Shown here: positions 12,427-21,363 of the stretch, one piece after another
Layout of the letters: each line of letters opens with the position of its first letter
How positions within the stretch are numbered: position 1 is the stretch's first letter
From: Thiomicrorhabdus sp. zzn3
GTDB lineage: Bacteria > Pseudomonadota > Gammaproteobacteria > Thiomicrospirales > Thiomicrospiraceae
Assembly (NCBI RefSeq): GCF_029767755.1
Contig: NZ_JARUQS010000001.1
Coordinates: forward strand, 868,001-932,000
DNA length: 64,000 bases
Reading direction: 5' to 3'
Notes under the pieces: model-generated
What the model saw: only the letters and a program-made list of their open reading frames with translations
What the model was told of the DNA's origin: nothing
The model's database searches: none
Made by a program: the position numbers and the translations under genes

Positions 12427-13239
12427 ATGGCTTCTTATTCTCAATATTTTGATCCCACCATTGATTATTTCTCTGTTCTTGGAGTTCATCAAAACGCATG
12501 CTCGAAAACGATCAAAATAGCCTATCGGAAGCTGGCGAGACGCTATCATCCTGACGTATCAAAAATTCATGATGCCACTAAAAAATTTCAGCAAGTTGCG
12601 GAAGCTTATGAAATTTTGAGTAAACATCGTGACGCTTATTGGCAAGAGTTTATGTTGCGTAAGCGCAAGCCTACTCACAGCAAGCCGAATAGAACGGCCG
12701 CACGCAATGCCAAAGCATCAAACACCCGTTCTCAATCCTCTAATCAAGGTAGCACCGATTTCACCAGAAACTGCGGACATAAGCCGATTAACGGTAAAAA
12801 TCGTGCTGTCACCTATCCGTTAACGTTACGCTATGCGATCCGCCTGCTTAGAATCGGTTATTTTTATATTCCGGGACTTAAGGTGAAAATGAAATTTACC
12901 CGTCAGGCGTTGCAGGGTAAAACCTTTCGCCTCAAGGGCAAGGGGTATAGCGGGCTTTACGGTGGCAAAGCCGGCGATTATCTGGTGCGTTTCGAGATTA
13001 AAAACGAAAATCTCCAATGGAAGCTCAAGGACGGGGATATCTATGCCACCTATGAGGTGGCGGGTAGTATGCTGACAGCCGGCAATCAATTGCACCTCTA
13101 TGCACCCAGCGGCGGGTTTTCACTTAAAGTTCCGCACAACTATTCATCAGAACGTTTTATCTGCATTGAAAATATGGGGCTGCCTCCTGATGAGGAGACT
13201 GAGGCGGGCCATCTTTATGCACGCCTAATTGCGGCCTGA
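12427..13239 (+). CDS. J-domain protein with DnaJ C-terminal domain (CbpA-like, no zinc finger)
   Basis: A 270-residue Hsp40-type co-chaperone expected to stimulate DnaK. The J domain spans about residues 12-70 with the HPD tripeptide at 41-43 (RRYHPDVSK). A low-complexity basic linker rich in K, S, N and T follows to about residue 125. The rest resembles the DnaJ C-terminal substrate-binding domains (LRLKGKGYSGLYGGKAGDYLVRFEI, DGDIYATYEV). The cysteine-rich zinc finger of true DnaJ is absent, and the protein is shorter than CbpA. No Shine-Dalgarno sequence is obvious. Orthology to CbpA is uncertain. Confidence 0.82.
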   Translation: MASYSQYFDPTIDYFSVLGVHQNACSKTIKIAYRKLARRYHPDVSKIHDATKKFQQVAEAYEILSKHRDAYWQEFMLRKRKPTHSKPNRTAARNAKASNTRSQSSNQGSTDFTRNCGHKPINGKNRAVTYPLTLRYAIRLLRIGYFYIPGLKVKMKFTRQALQGKTFRLKGKGYSGLYGGKAGDYLVRFEIKNENLQWKLKDGDIYATYEVAGSMLTAGNQLHLYAPSGGFSLKVPHNYSSERFICIENMGLPPDEETEAGHLYARLIAA

Positions 13240-13374
13240 TCACGGATTACGGTTTTCTAAACGACTTCCTGTATTTTTTACGCTCAAGCTTTTCCAAAGT
13301 CCTGGCATTTCGTATTGCCCTTGAAAAGGCTACAATAGAACCTATTAACGAATCATGCGCAAATATTTTTTAAG

Positions 13375-13382
13375 CAGGCCTG
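13375..13382. repeat. CAGGCCTG element upstream of clpS
   Basis: An exact CAGGCCTG copy 53 bases before the clpS start, without extended palindromic arms. Confidence 0.7.
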
Positions 13383-13434
13383 GTTCCATCTGTTTTTTTA
13401 CGTTTAACCGACAATAATTTTATAGATTTCCACT

Positions 13435-13752
13435 ATGCCACATTCTCAGGATTACGATGACGGAAACCTGCTGTTGGATACAGCTCGCCCTAAAGTCAAA
13501 CCTCCAAAACGCTATCAGGTTGTACTGTTAAATGACGATTACACACCGATGGATTTTGTGGTGGAAGTGCTAATGAAATTTTTTGCTATGGATGAAGCGC
13601 GTGCCAATGCAGTGATGCTGGCTGTACACCATGACGGAAAAGGCATCTGCGGTGTCTACAGTCGAGAGGTGGCGGAGATGAAGGTGCATCAGGTCAATCG
13701 TTATTCGCGCCAACATCAACATCCATTAATGTGCCAATTAGAGGTAGCCTGA
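13435..13752 (+). CDS. clpS: ATP-dependent Clp protease adaptor ClpS
   Basis: ClpS captures proteins with N-degrons (Leu, Phe, Tyr, Trp) and hands them to ClpA. The 105-residue product has the core YQVVLLNDDYTPMDFVVEVL, the MLAVHHDGKGICGVYSREVAE segment forming the N-end pocket, and a flexible charged N-terminus. The clpA start lies two bases after the stop. The neighbouring aat gene makes N-degrons, completing the pathway. Confidence 0.96.
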   Translation: MPHSQDYDDGNLLLDTARPKVKPPKRYQVVLLNDDYTPMDFVVEVLMKFFAMDEARANAVMLAVHHDGKGICGVYSREVAEMKVHQVNRYSRQHQHPLMCQLEVA

Positions 13753-13754
13753 TA

Positions 13755-15995
13755 GTGCTGAGTAAAGCCTTACAAATGACCTTGAGTAACGCGTTTAGCG
13801 TTGCTCACGAATATGAACATGAGTTTGTCACTCTAGAGCATTTGCTGCTGGAGTTGCTTGGCTTGCCTGAAGTTCAGGAGGTGGTGCGCGCTTGCGGTGC
13901 GGAAGTGGGTGCGATCGAAGAAGGATTGGAACGTTTTCTCGAGTCGGAAATGGTCACGCATAAGCCGGATGAGCTACAGCCGACGATGGGGTTTCAACGC
14001 GTAATTGAGCGCGCTATTTATTTAGTGCAATCAAACGGTTACCCGGAAGTTACAGGTTTGCATGTGCTGGCTTCTCTGTATTCGGAGCAGGATTCGCAAG
14101 CGGTTTATCTGCTGGAAAGTCACGGCGTTAATCGAGTCGATGTACTCAGTTATATTTCGCACGGTGTCACCACCGGTGACAATGAGGGCTATTCCGAACC
14201 GAATCAAGGGGCTGAGGCCGAAGAAGGTGCAGATGAGGAGCAGTCCGCTTCGTCGCCGTTATTGAAATATGCCACCAATTTGAATCAAGAGGTTGAAGCG
14301 GGGCGTATTGACCCGATTATCGGCCGTCAGTGGGAGCTTAACCGGACACTCGAAGTGTTGAGTCGCCGACGTAAAAACAACCCGCTATTGGTAGGCGAGC
14401 CAGGTGTGGGGAAAACGGCTGTGGCAGAAGGGTTGGCGTATCAAATCGTTCATCATAAAGTGCCTCAGTCATTGGAAGATGCGGTGGTGTATAGCTTGGA
14501 TATGGGCGCACTGTTGGCTGGAACCCGCTACCGTGGGGATTTTGAAAAACGGTTTAAGGCGTTGTTGAAGGAGCTCGAACAGCAGCCGCATGCGATCCTG
14601 TTTATCGACGAAATTCATACCATTATCGGTGCCGGAGCGGTTCAGGGCGGAGCGATGGATGCGTCCAATCTGATGAAACCGGCACTTTCTTCCGGTAAGT
14701 TGCGTTGCATCGGTGCCACCACCTACGAAGAACATCGCGGTATTTTTGAAAAAGACCGAGCTTTGGCGCGTCGCTTCCAGAAAGTGGATGTTAAGGAACC
14801 GAGCAATCAGGAAACCTTTGAAATTCTAAAAGGTCTCAAAGATAAATACGAAGCGCATCACAAGGTGAAATATACCCTGCCAGCCTTAAAAGAGGCCGTT
14901 GCCTTGTCATCGCGCTATATTACTGACCGTCACCTGCCAGATAAAGCGATTGATGTGATTGATGAAGCCGGCGCCAAGCAAGGGTTGCTGCCGGCCAGTA
15001 AACGCCGTAAGCAGATTGGGGTGCATGAAATTCAATCGGTTGTGGCGAGTATTGCGCGCATTCCGGTATCGCAAATCACGCAAAAAGAGAAAGACAAGCT
15101 GCAAGATTTGGGTGAAAATCTGAAGCGTGTGGTGTTTGGTCAGGATCATGCCGTGGAACAGCTGGCGGCTGCGATTAAGTTGGCACGTTCGGGTTTGAGT
15201 GACCCGAATAAGCCGACCGCCAGTTTCCTGTTTGCCGGTCCGACCGGGGTAGGGAAGACCGAATTGACCCAGCAGTTGGCGAGACATCTTGGTGTAGAGA
15301 TGGTGCGTTTTGATATGTCGGAATATATGGAACGTCATACCGTTTCACGTTTGATCGGTGCGCCTCCGGGTTATGTTGGTTATGATCAGGGAGGCTTGCT
15401 GACCGAAGCGGTCAATCGTCAACCGCATGCAGTGATTTTATTGGATGAGATCGAAAAAGCGCATCCGGATGTGTTTAACCTGCTGTTGCAAGTTATGGAT
15501 CACGGTACCTTGACCGACAATAATGGCCGCAAAGCCGATTTTCGTAATGTGATTTTGATCATGACTTCCAATGTCGGCGCCGAGCAGATGTCGCGTGCCA
15601 GCATGGGCTTTACCGTCCAGGATCACACGATGGATTTTGAAGCTGAGCTGAAAAAAGTCTTTACCCCAGAATTCCGTAACCGGTTGGATGGCATTATTCA
15701 GTTTAACCGTCTGTCTGAAGCCTCAATGGAATCGGTGGTGAACAAATTCCTATATGCGCTTGAGCAGACACTGAGTGAGAAAAAGGTTTCGCTGAAAGTA
15801 ACGGAAGCGGCGCGTCACTGGTTGGCTAAGCGCGGATACGATCCATTAATGGGCGCGCGTCCAATGGGGCGCCTGATCCAGGAAAAAGTTAAACAACCTT
15901 TGGCGGAAAAGTTGCTGTTCGGAGAGTTGCAGAATGGCGGTCAATTGGAAATTGATTGCCAGAATGACGAGTTGGTTTTTAATATTAACGCTTAA
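13755..15995 (+). CDS. clpA: ATP-dependent Clp protease ATP-binding subunit ClpA
   Basis: A AAA+ unfoldase that feeds substrates to ClpP. The start chosen is GTG at 13755, giving MLSKALQMTLSNAFSVAHE, which aligns with E. coli ClpA; GAGGTAG lies upstream. A GTG at 13731 would overlap clpS. The product is 746 residues: Clp N-domain repeats (1-145), AAA module 1 with Walker A GEPGVGKT at 214-221, and AAA module 2 with GPTGVGKT at 495-502, followed by GAPPGYVGYDQGG. The ClpP-binding IGL-type loop could not be pinned down with certainty. Translationally coupled to clpS. Confidence 0.96.
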   Translation: MLSKALQMTLSNAFSVAHEYEHEFVTLEHLLLELLGLPEVQEVVRACGAEVGAIEEGLERFLESEMVTHKPDELQPTMGFQRVIERAIYLVQSNGYPEVTGLHVLASLYSEQDSQAVYLLESHGVNRVDVLSYISHGVTTGDNEGYSEPNQGAEAEEGADEEQSASSPLLKYATNLNQEVEAGRIDPIIGRQWELNRTLEVLSRRRKNNPLLVGEPGVGKTAVAEGLAYQIVHHKVPQSLEDAVVYSLDMGALLAGTRYRGDFEKRFKALLKELEQQPHAILFIDEIHTIIGAGAVQGGAMDASNLMKPALSSGKLRCIGATTYEEHRGIFEKDRALARRFQKVDVKEPSNQETFEILKGLKDKYEAHHKVKYTLPALKEAVALSSRYITDRHLPDKAIDVIDEAGAKQGLLPASKRRKQIGVHEIQSVVASIARIPVSQITQKEKDKLQDLGENLKRVVFGQDHAVEQLAAAIKLARSGLSDPNKPTASFLFAGPTGVGKTELTQQLARHLGVEMVRFDMSEYMERHTVSRLIGAPPGYVGYDQGGLLTEAVNRQPHAVILLDEIEKAHPDVFNLLLQVMDHGTLTDNNGRKADFRNVILIMTSNVGAEQMSRASMGFTVQDHTMDFEAELKKVFTPEFRNRLDGIIQFNRLSEASMESVVNKFLYALEQTLSEKKVSLKVTEAARHWLAKRGYDPLMGARPMGRLIQEKVKQPLAEKLLFGELQNGGQLEIDCQNDELVFNINA

Positions 15996-16012
15996 ATTTA
16001 CCCGCTATTCCC

Positions 16013-16036
16013 AAAACTGAGCAAACCTGCTCAGTT
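16013..16036. repeat. Degenerate CAGGCCTG-family hairpin
   Basis: Inverted repeat AACTGAGCA / TGCTCAGTT with a 4-nt centre AACC, just after clpA. It has the outer arms of the CAGGCCTG family but a decayed core, CAAACCTG. Confidence 0.6.
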
Positions 16037-16056
16037 GAAAACCGAGTTCGCAAAAC

Positions 16057-16097
16057 AAAAAAACCACCTGGTTCTGAAGAAGCAGGTGGTTTTTTTA
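16057..16097. terminator. Bidirectional terminator between clpA and infA
   Basis: Stem AAAAAAACCACCTG / CAGGTGGTTTTTTT lies between convergent clpA and infA, with T-runs on both strands. Confidence 0.9.
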
Positions 16098-16183
16098 TGC
16101 AGACTTAGACAGCCTATTTAGGCTAACGTGCTAGCGAGTCCGCTTACTTTAAATAAGCGACGAGCACACGGTTACAATCGCGC

Positions 16184-16402
16184 TTATTTTCCGCGGTAAG
16201 TGATACGACCTTTAGTGAGGTCGTAAGGCGTTAATTCTACTTTTACAGGGTCGCCAGCCAGGATGCGGATGTAGTTCTTACGCATGCGTCCAGAAATGTG
16301 GGCCAACACTTGGTGCCCATTTTCCAGTTCAACACGAAACATCGTGTTAGGCAGGGTTTCGATAACGACACCGTCAAATTCAATAACGTCTTGTTTTGCC
16401 AT
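16184..16402 (-). CDS. infA: Translation initiation factor IF-1
   Basis: A 72-residue S1-like OB-fold protein that binds the 30S A site during initiation. The sequence is near-canonical: [59 protein letters not shown] and KGRITYR. It lies between clpA (convergent) and the sdh operon (same strand), 47 bases after sdhE, and probably has its own promoter. Confidence 0.98.
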   Translation of the reverse strand: MAKQDVIEFDGVVIETLPNTMFRVELENGHQVLAHISGRMRKNYIRILAGDPVKVELTPYDLTKGRITYRGK

Positions 16403-16449
16403 AGGTCTAGGTAAATTCCTTAGAAAAAATTTGCGCGGATTATATCAGT

Positions 16450-16761
16450 TTATTTTGATGAATTCAAGTAATGGTTGCGGATGGAGTCGATTAAGGCCTG
16501 GTAATCGCTCGATGTTTTTAGGGGAGTTGGTGCGAATCGGGATGCGGAATCCGGAAAAAACCAGTTATAGAGGCTCTGGTCATTCTCCCTTAGCAAGCGT
16601 TCAAACAGTTGTTGTTGCTGTTTGGATTGCTGAAGTACGAGTGGCAGATAGTTGGTTAGCAGCAGTTCCAGCTCCAGTAAGCCGCGTTTGCATTGAAAGT
16701 GCATGCGCTTTAACCAGGCCTGTTCTGCTTGGTAAGCGGATTCAGGTGTTTCATGTGCCAT
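16450..16761 (-). CDS. sdhE: FAD assembly factor SdhE
   Basis: A small helical protein that promotes covalent flavinylation of SdhA. The 103-residue product carries the family core KRMHFQCKRGLLELELLL, where RGxxE is the functional motif, followed by FERLLRENDQSLYNWFF. It is longer at the C-terminus than E. coli SdhE (88 residues). It begins 11 bases after sdhB, so it is the last gene of sdhCDAB-sdhE, matching its role in maturing that enzyme. A CAGGCCTG copy at 16715-16722 lies inside the gene. Confidence 0.88.
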   Translation of the reverse strand: MAHETPESAYQAEQAWLKRMHFQCKRGLLELELLLTNYLPLVLQQSKQQQQLFERLLRENDQSLYNWFFPDSASRFAPTPLKTSSDYQALIDSIRNHYLNSSK

Positions 16762-16772
16762 TCGCCAGCTCC

Positions 16773-17480
16773 TTATTTATCCGTCTTGTGATGCGTGATC
16801 ATGGATTTCAGTGACTGAATCGCTCGGCTCGGGTTGAGCCCTTTGGGACAGGACGCAGTACAGTTTTGGATATGGCGGCAGCGGAAGGTTTTCAGCGGAT
16901 CGTCTAATTCTTTAAGGCGTTCAACCGGCTTGATGTCGCGACTGTCAATGATGAAGCGGTGTGCCGCTAACAGGGCAGCAGGCCCGAGAAACTGATCTGG
17001 ATTCCACCAGAAGGACGGGCAGCTGGTACTGCAACAGGCGCAAAGAATACATTCGTAGCCTCCATCCAGTTGGCTGCGTTGCTCGGGGGCTTGCAGATGT
17101 TCTTTTTCCAGATTCAGCTCTTGGGTCTGCAATACGGGGTGAATTTCCCTGTAGTGCTGGTAAAACAGGCTCAGATCCACGATCAGGTCCTTGATTATGG
17201 GGAGACCAGGAAGCGGTTGGATCCGAATCGGGGATGTCAAGGTGTTGACGGGGGTGATACAGCTCAATACATTGCGCCCGTTGACATTGATAGCATCAGA
17301 GCCGCAGACCCCTTCCTGGCAGGAGAAACGAAAACTCAGACTTGGGTCTTGCGCGCGTACTCTGTGCAAAAGATCCAGCAGCATCAGGTCAGACGCAATT
17401 GAACCGTCTTCCAGTTCGAATTCTTGATCGTAAGGCTGATGGTCTTTCTGGGGGTCGTAACGGCTGATAAACAGTTTCAT
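16773..17480 (-). CDS. sdhB: Succinate dehydrogenase iron-sulfur subunit
   Basis: Carries electrons from the flavin of SdhA to quinone at the SdhCD membrane anchor. The 235-residue protein has all three cluster motifs: [2Fe-2S] CQEGVCGSDAINVNGRNVLSC, where the usual basic second residue is Q; [4Fe-4S] CILCACCSTSCP; and [3Fe-4S] CRHIQNCTASCPKGLNP. It follows sdhA by 18 bases in the operon. Confidence 0.96.
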   Translation of the reverse strand: MKLFISRYDPQKDHQPYDQEFELEDGSIASDLMLLDLLHRVRAQDPSLSFRFSCQEGVCGSDAINVNGRNVLSCITPVNTLTSPIRIQPLPGLPIIKDLIVDLSLFYQHYREIHPVLQTQELNLEKEHLQAPEQRSQLDGGYECILCACCSTSCPSFWWNPDQFLGPAALLAAHRFIIDSRDIKPVERLKELDDPLKTFRCRHIQNCTASCPKGLNPSRAIQSLKSMITHHKTDK

Positions 17481-17498
17481 AAAAACTCCGGCATGATA

Positions 17499-19316
17499 TC
17501 AGTAAACACGCGGTTTAGGGGGGAAGGGTGGGTGCTGTTTCGGTTGAAGGTTAACCGGCTTGTAGGCAATGCGGTTCTGCTGTTGAAAATAGAGCGTGTG
17601 TTTAAGCCAGTTTTCATCATCGCGTTCAGGGTAGTCTACGCGGGAATGGGCTCCACGACTTTCAGTACGGGATAGGGACGAGTGCACAGTGGCGAAGGCG
17701 ATGGCCATCAGGTTTTCCAACTCGTAAGCCTGCAGACGATCGAGGTTGAAAACGGCGCCGTGATCGTCAAGGGTTACAGTCTGCAGGCGTCGATTGAGCG
17801 TCTCTAAGGCCTTCAAGGTCGCTTGCATGCTATCGGCATTGCGGAAAACCCCGCACCCGGTTTCCATGGTTGTTTGCAAATCGTGTTTGATGGACGCAAG
17901 CGAATCCTCACTTGGTTGCGGGGTTTGCCAGCGCTGAATGCGCTCGAGAACCGGTTTTAGAATTAAGTCGCTAGGCCTTGATTTAGAAGGAATGTCTGTT
18001 TGTAATTGGCGGTGGATGTAATCGGCCGCCTGGCGGCCAAAAACGATAATATCGAGCAGGGAGTTGCCGCCTAAGCGGTTGGCGCCGTGAACGGAAACGC
18101 AGGCGCACTCTCCTATGGCATAGAGGCCGTTGACCGGCTGCAGTTGATTGTGGTCGTTGAGCGTGATCACTTGGCCGTTGAGGTCGGTAGGAATGCCGCC
18201 CATCATATAGTGGCAGGTTGGAAAGACAGCAATCGGGGCTTCAACCGGATCAATGCCAAGAAACGTTTTGCTGATATCGCGTATTCCCGGAAGGCGTTTT
18301 TCAACCGTTTCAGCAGGTAAATGGGTTAAATCGAGCAACACATGATCCTGGTTCGGACCGCAACCCCGGCCTTGCTGTACTTCTATGGCAATCGCTCTCG
18401 CCACCACATCACGGGAAGCTAAATCCTTAACATGCGGTGCGTAACGGTGCATAAAAGCCTCACCGTCTGCATTTCTCAGTACGCCGCCTTCACCACGGGC
18501 GGCTTCGGATATAAGCATGCCTTTGCCGGCCACCCCGGTCGGATGAAACTGCCAGAACTCCATATCCTGTAAAGGCAAGCCGGCTCGCAACACCATACCT
18601 AATCCGTCACCGGTATTAATGCTGGCATTGGTGTTGGTCCGATAGAGTTGGCCGGCGCCTCCGGTGGCAATCAAAATGTGAGGGCTTTGCAGGATTTCAT
18701 ATTCGCCATTATGAATATTCATCACGCACAAGCCGTTGATCTCGCCTTGCTGGTTTTTGATCAGGTCGAGGGCATAGTATTCATCAAACATCTGCACGCC
18801 GGTTGCAAGCAGCTGCTGGTAGAGCGAATGGAGGATAGCATGCCCGGTGCGGTCGGCTGCGGCACAGGTGCGATGTGCCTGTTTTTCACCAAAGGATTGA
18901 CTCTGGCCGCCAAAGGCGCGCTGGTAGATTTTACCGTTGTTGAGACGAGAAAAAGGAACACCAAAATGTTCGAGTTCACGGACAATATGGGCGGCCTCTG
19001 AACACATGAACTCAATGGCGTCCTGGTCCCCGAGATAATCACTGCCTTTGATGGTGTCGTACATGTGCCAGTGCCACTGATCGGGCGAGATATTACCCAG
19101 TGCAGCGTTGATGCCTCCCTGGGCCGCCACCGTATGCGAGCGGGTTGGAAAGACCTTGGAAACCATCGCTACCTTATGCCCTTTTTTACTCAGAGCCAGG
19201 GCTGCGCGCATGCCGGCACCGCCAGCCCCCAATACAATGGCATCAAACGTCTCTATCGGCAGGGAGTCATGGGGCGGGTTGCTGGGTAGTGAAAGTGGGG
19301 GTTGGGAAAGGGTCAT
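17499..19316 (-). CDS. sdhA: Succinate dehydrogenase flavoprotein subunit
   Basis: Oxidises succinate to fumarate with covalently bound FAD. Residues about 25-70 contain the dinucleotide fold FDAIVLGAGGAGMRAALALS and the FAD-attachment stretch RSHTVAAQGGINAALGN, whose His receives FAD. QFHPTG, RGEGGVLRN and the active-site region RYAPHVKDLASRDVVAR follow. HGANRLGGNSLLDIIVFGR closes the FAD domain. At 605 residues the size is normal; a short proline-rich N-terminus precedes the fold. Confidence 0.97.
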   Translation of the reverse strand: MTLSQPPLSLPSNPPHDSLPIETFDAIVLGAGGAGMRAALALSKKGHKVAMVSKVFPTRSHTVAAQGGINAALGNISPDQWHWHMYDTIKGSDYLGDQDAIEFMCSEAAHIVRELEHFGVPFSRLNNGKIYQRAFGGQSQSFGEKQAHRTCAAADRTGHAILHSLYQQLLATGVQMFDEYYALDLIKNQQGEINGLCVMNIHNGEYEILQSPHILIATGGAGQLYRTNTNASINTGDGLGMVLRAGLPLQDMEFWQFHPTGVAGKGMLISEAARGEGGVLRNADGEAFMHRYAPHVKDLASRDVVARAIAIEVQQGRGCGPNQDHVLLDLTHLPAETVEKRLPGIRDISKTFLGIDPVEAPIAVFPTCHYMMGGIPTDLNGQVITLNDHNQLQPVNGLYAIGECACVSVHGANRLGGNSLLDIIVFGRQAADYIHRQLQTDIPSKSRPSDLILKPVLERIQRWQTPQPSEDSLASIKHDLQTTMETGCGVFRNADSMQATLKALETLNRRLQTVTLDDHGAVFNLDRLQAYELENLMAIAFATVHSSLSRTESRGAHSRVDYPERDDENWLKHTLYFQQQNRIAYKPVNLQPKQHPPFPPKPRVY

Positions 19317-19357
19317 TATTTATTGTGCCGTCATGAAATCGTTGCTATTCGAAAGCG

Positions 19358-19720
19358 CTATAAAGTGTCGGTAAGGCGTAAGCATAGCCAAATGACATTT
19401 AAAACGGCCAGAGCTAATAACCATTGCAAGCTCAGCAGCCAAAATCGCGTTCGTGTTCTCGGTGTATAGTCAATCAAGATATCGCGAAGCCCGATCCAGC
19501 TGTGAATCACGACTAGGCAAAAGGCCGTCAGAATCGGCAGCAGGTAGAATGGGGGTATTAGATACTGGGTCAACTCATACAGGTTGTTGAAGTTAGGGAG
19601 TTTAAGTGTGAGCCAAGCCAGGTAGGGGGTGAAAAACAGCAGATACAGTGCGCTGATACGCTGCCAGATATGGGCACGGCGCCCGCTGAGCGCATTGGGC
19701 TTGAGCACATTCAGCTTCAT
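19358..19720 (-). CDS. sdhD: Succinate dehydrogenase membrane anchor SdhD
   Basis: One of the two heme b and quinone-binding anchors of complex II. The start MKLNVLKPNALSGRRAHIWQRISALYL overlaps the sdhC stop by four bases (ATGA), giving 120 residues; a longer upstream frame inside sdhC is unlikely. Three hydrophobic helices are visible at about 26-42, 57-76 and 95-115. The second holds HSWIGLRDILIDY, whose HxxxGxxDxxxDY pattern is the SdhD heme and quinone motif. Confidence 0.93.
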   Translation of the reverse strand: MKLNVLKPNALSGRRAHIWQRISALYLLFFTPYLAWLTLKLPNFNNLYELTQYLIPPFYLLPILTAFCLVVIHSWIGLRDILIDYTPRTRTRFWLLSLQWLLALAVLNVIWLCLRLTDTL

Positions 19721-20109
19721 GATGACCAGACCTGTCGAATAATGATGATGGAAAGTACCAGCCAGGCACTGAGCATCAACCAAGCGACGCTTTGGTGGTT
19801 GATTCGGCGGTAGAGGTTTGGGTCAATAAAGTGTTCTGCCAACAAATGTCGAAGGCCGTTAAGCCAATGATAACTGAGGCTGATCCAGAAAACGGTGTGC
19901 AACAGGCGGACAAAACAGTGGTCACGAATATTAGCCAACGAAACGGCATCGTGCCAGATCAATAGATTGGCCAGAGCCAGGTAAGCGATTAGGCTGCAAA
20001 ATAGGAGTATGCCGCTGAGGCGGTGTGCAATCGAAAGCCAAGCGTTGAGCGGAAAGTGAAATTTCCACAAATTTAAGAATACAGGCCGATTGCCAGGATG
20101 TTGATACAT
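19717..20109 (-). CDS. sdhC: Succinate dehydrogenase cytochrome b556 subunit SdhC
   Basis: The first gene of sdhCDAB-sdhE. The 130-residue integral membrane protein has RPVFLNLWKFHFPLNAWLSIAHRLSGILLF, in which HRxSG is the SdhC signature. The heme-ligand helix is YHWLNGLRHLL and the last helix is about residues 108-126. Promoter elements should lie in 20110-20282, but none could be assigned with confidence. Confidence 0.94.
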   Translation of the reverse strand: MYQHPGNRPVFLNLWKFHFPLNAWLSIAHRLSGILLFCSLIAYLALANLLIWHDAVSLANIRDHCFVRLLHTVFWISLSYHWLNGLRHLLAEHFIDPNLYRRINHQSVAWLMLSAWLVLSIIIIRQVWSS

Positions 20110-20282
20110 GCCGTCACCTTTTCAACCTTTCGGTTAATCGCGTCTCATGATGATTCCATTGTACTGAAAACTCAGTAGAGTGCGACCTTGACGGCAGAAA
20201 ATGACTTAAAAGTTTTTAATTGCCCGTTAAGTAGCGACGAATAGTCGGTTGCTTCTAGCATTAGGCTAGTGCTTCATGAGTG

Positions 20283-21056
20283 CTACTCTGCGTTGTCCAG
20301 GGCGTTCTGGTAATAGCTGTGCTCAATAGCAGCTTCGAGCCAATCCATTTCCATCTGCCATTTTCTCGGAGGGAACGCATGCTGGGTCTGTTGGGCTATT
20401 AGGGATTCAAACACCTTGCGCGAAATCAAGGTCGCGCCCATGCTTTTTAAATGGGCCGTTTCCACTTGGGTATCCAGCAGTTTGAATCCCCAGGCCTTCA
20501 GTTGCATGCTTAACGCAACTAAAGCGATTTTAGAGGCGTCGGAAACTTTCGAGAACATGGATTCGCCGTAGAACATCTTGCCAATAGCCACGCCATAGAG
20601 GCCCCCGACCAGCTCTCCATCCAGCCATACTTCGACCGAGTGGGCGTGTCCGGATTGGTGTAATTGTAAATAAGCCTGGGCCATCTCCTGGGTAATCCAA
20701 GTGCCGTCCTGGTCCTTGCGCTCCATGATTGCGCACTGTTGGATGACGTCTGCAAAAGCCTGATCCAGAGTAACCTCAAAATTGGGGGTGTTATCAAGTT
20801 TTTTCAGGGTCTTACGCAGGCTACGGCGAATTTTAAGGTCTTCAATAAACAAGACGCTGCGAGGGTCAGGTGTCCACCATAAAATGGGTTCTCCCGGGTT
20901 AAACCAAGGAAAAATGCCTTTGGAGTAGGCAAGCAGTAACCACTCTTGCGTTAATGCTCCTCCCATCGCCAGCAAACCGATCGGTTCTTTGAGTGCGAGT
21001 TCGGTAGGGGGAAAGGTAACCGGAGTAGGGTCAAGCCAAAAGGGCATTTCTTGCAT
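20283..21056 (-). CDS. aat: Leucyl/phenylalanyl-tRNA-protein transferase
   Basis: Transfers Leu or Phe from aminoacyl-tRNA to N-terminal Arg or Lys of proteins, creating N-degrons for ClpS-ClpA-ClpP. Seen: FPPTELALKEPIGLLAMGG, LAYSKGIFPWFNPGEPILWWTPDPRSVL, VEVWLDGELVGGLYGVAIGKMFYGESMF and LLDTQVETAHLKSMGA, all family signatures. The length, 257 residues, is slightly more than in E. coli. It belongs to the clpS-clpA-infA-aat neighbourhood, here separated from infA by the sdh operon. Confidence 0.96.
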   Translation of the reverse strand: MQEMPFWLDPTPVTFPPTELALKEPIGLLAMGGALTQEWLLLAYSKGIFPWFNPGEPILWWTPDPRSVLFIEDLKIRRSLRKTLKKLDNTPNFEVTLDQAFADVIQQCAIMERKDQDGTWITQEMAQAYLQLHQSGHAHSVEVWLDGELVGGLYGVAIGKMFYGESMFSKVSDASKIALVALSMQLKAWGFKLLDTQVETAHLKSMGATLISRKVFESLIAQQTQHAFPPRKWQMEMDWLEAAIEHSYYQNALDNAE

Positions 21057-21363
21057 AGGAATGAATTTGAATTAATTAACACGGTTGAATTGTTATAAAA
21101 AATAATGGCTTATTGACAGGAGTTGAAAGCATTTTGCAGACAGATATTCCAGATTGCCATATCATTTTTGTCACACTCGAGTGCGGAGCCGTTAGAATAA
21201 CATAATTGAAAATTGTTTCTTGGATTGACGATTGGCTTTTCATCCTCTCAGCAAGCCTGCAGGTGAAAAATGAACAGGCCTGTTTCCATACTGTCAGGGC
21301 CAAGGCCATGCACGTTAATCACTTTGTTTTTCGACCCTATTATCGAGTACACCTTAAACCTTT
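21057..21363. other. Intergenic region between aat and dnaE
   Basis: 307 bases between divergent genes. It contains an exact CAGGCCTG (21275-21282) 82 bases before dnaE, and near 21250 the related AGCCTGCAGGT. It must hold promoters for both genes, but no pair of promoter boxes was convincing. Confidence 0.5.
21275..21282. repeat. CAGGCCTG element upstream of dnaE
   Basis: An exact copy in the context TGAACAGGCCTGTTTCC, so the inner AACAGGCCTGTT core is intact but the outer arms are not palindromic. Confidence 0.75.

Noticed and set aside
13731-13754. Upstream GTG start for ClpA overlapping clpS
   Set aside because: The alignment with ClpA begins at MLSKALQ (13755) and a Shine-Dalgarno sequence lies correctly before it; the upstream stretch is not ClpA-like.
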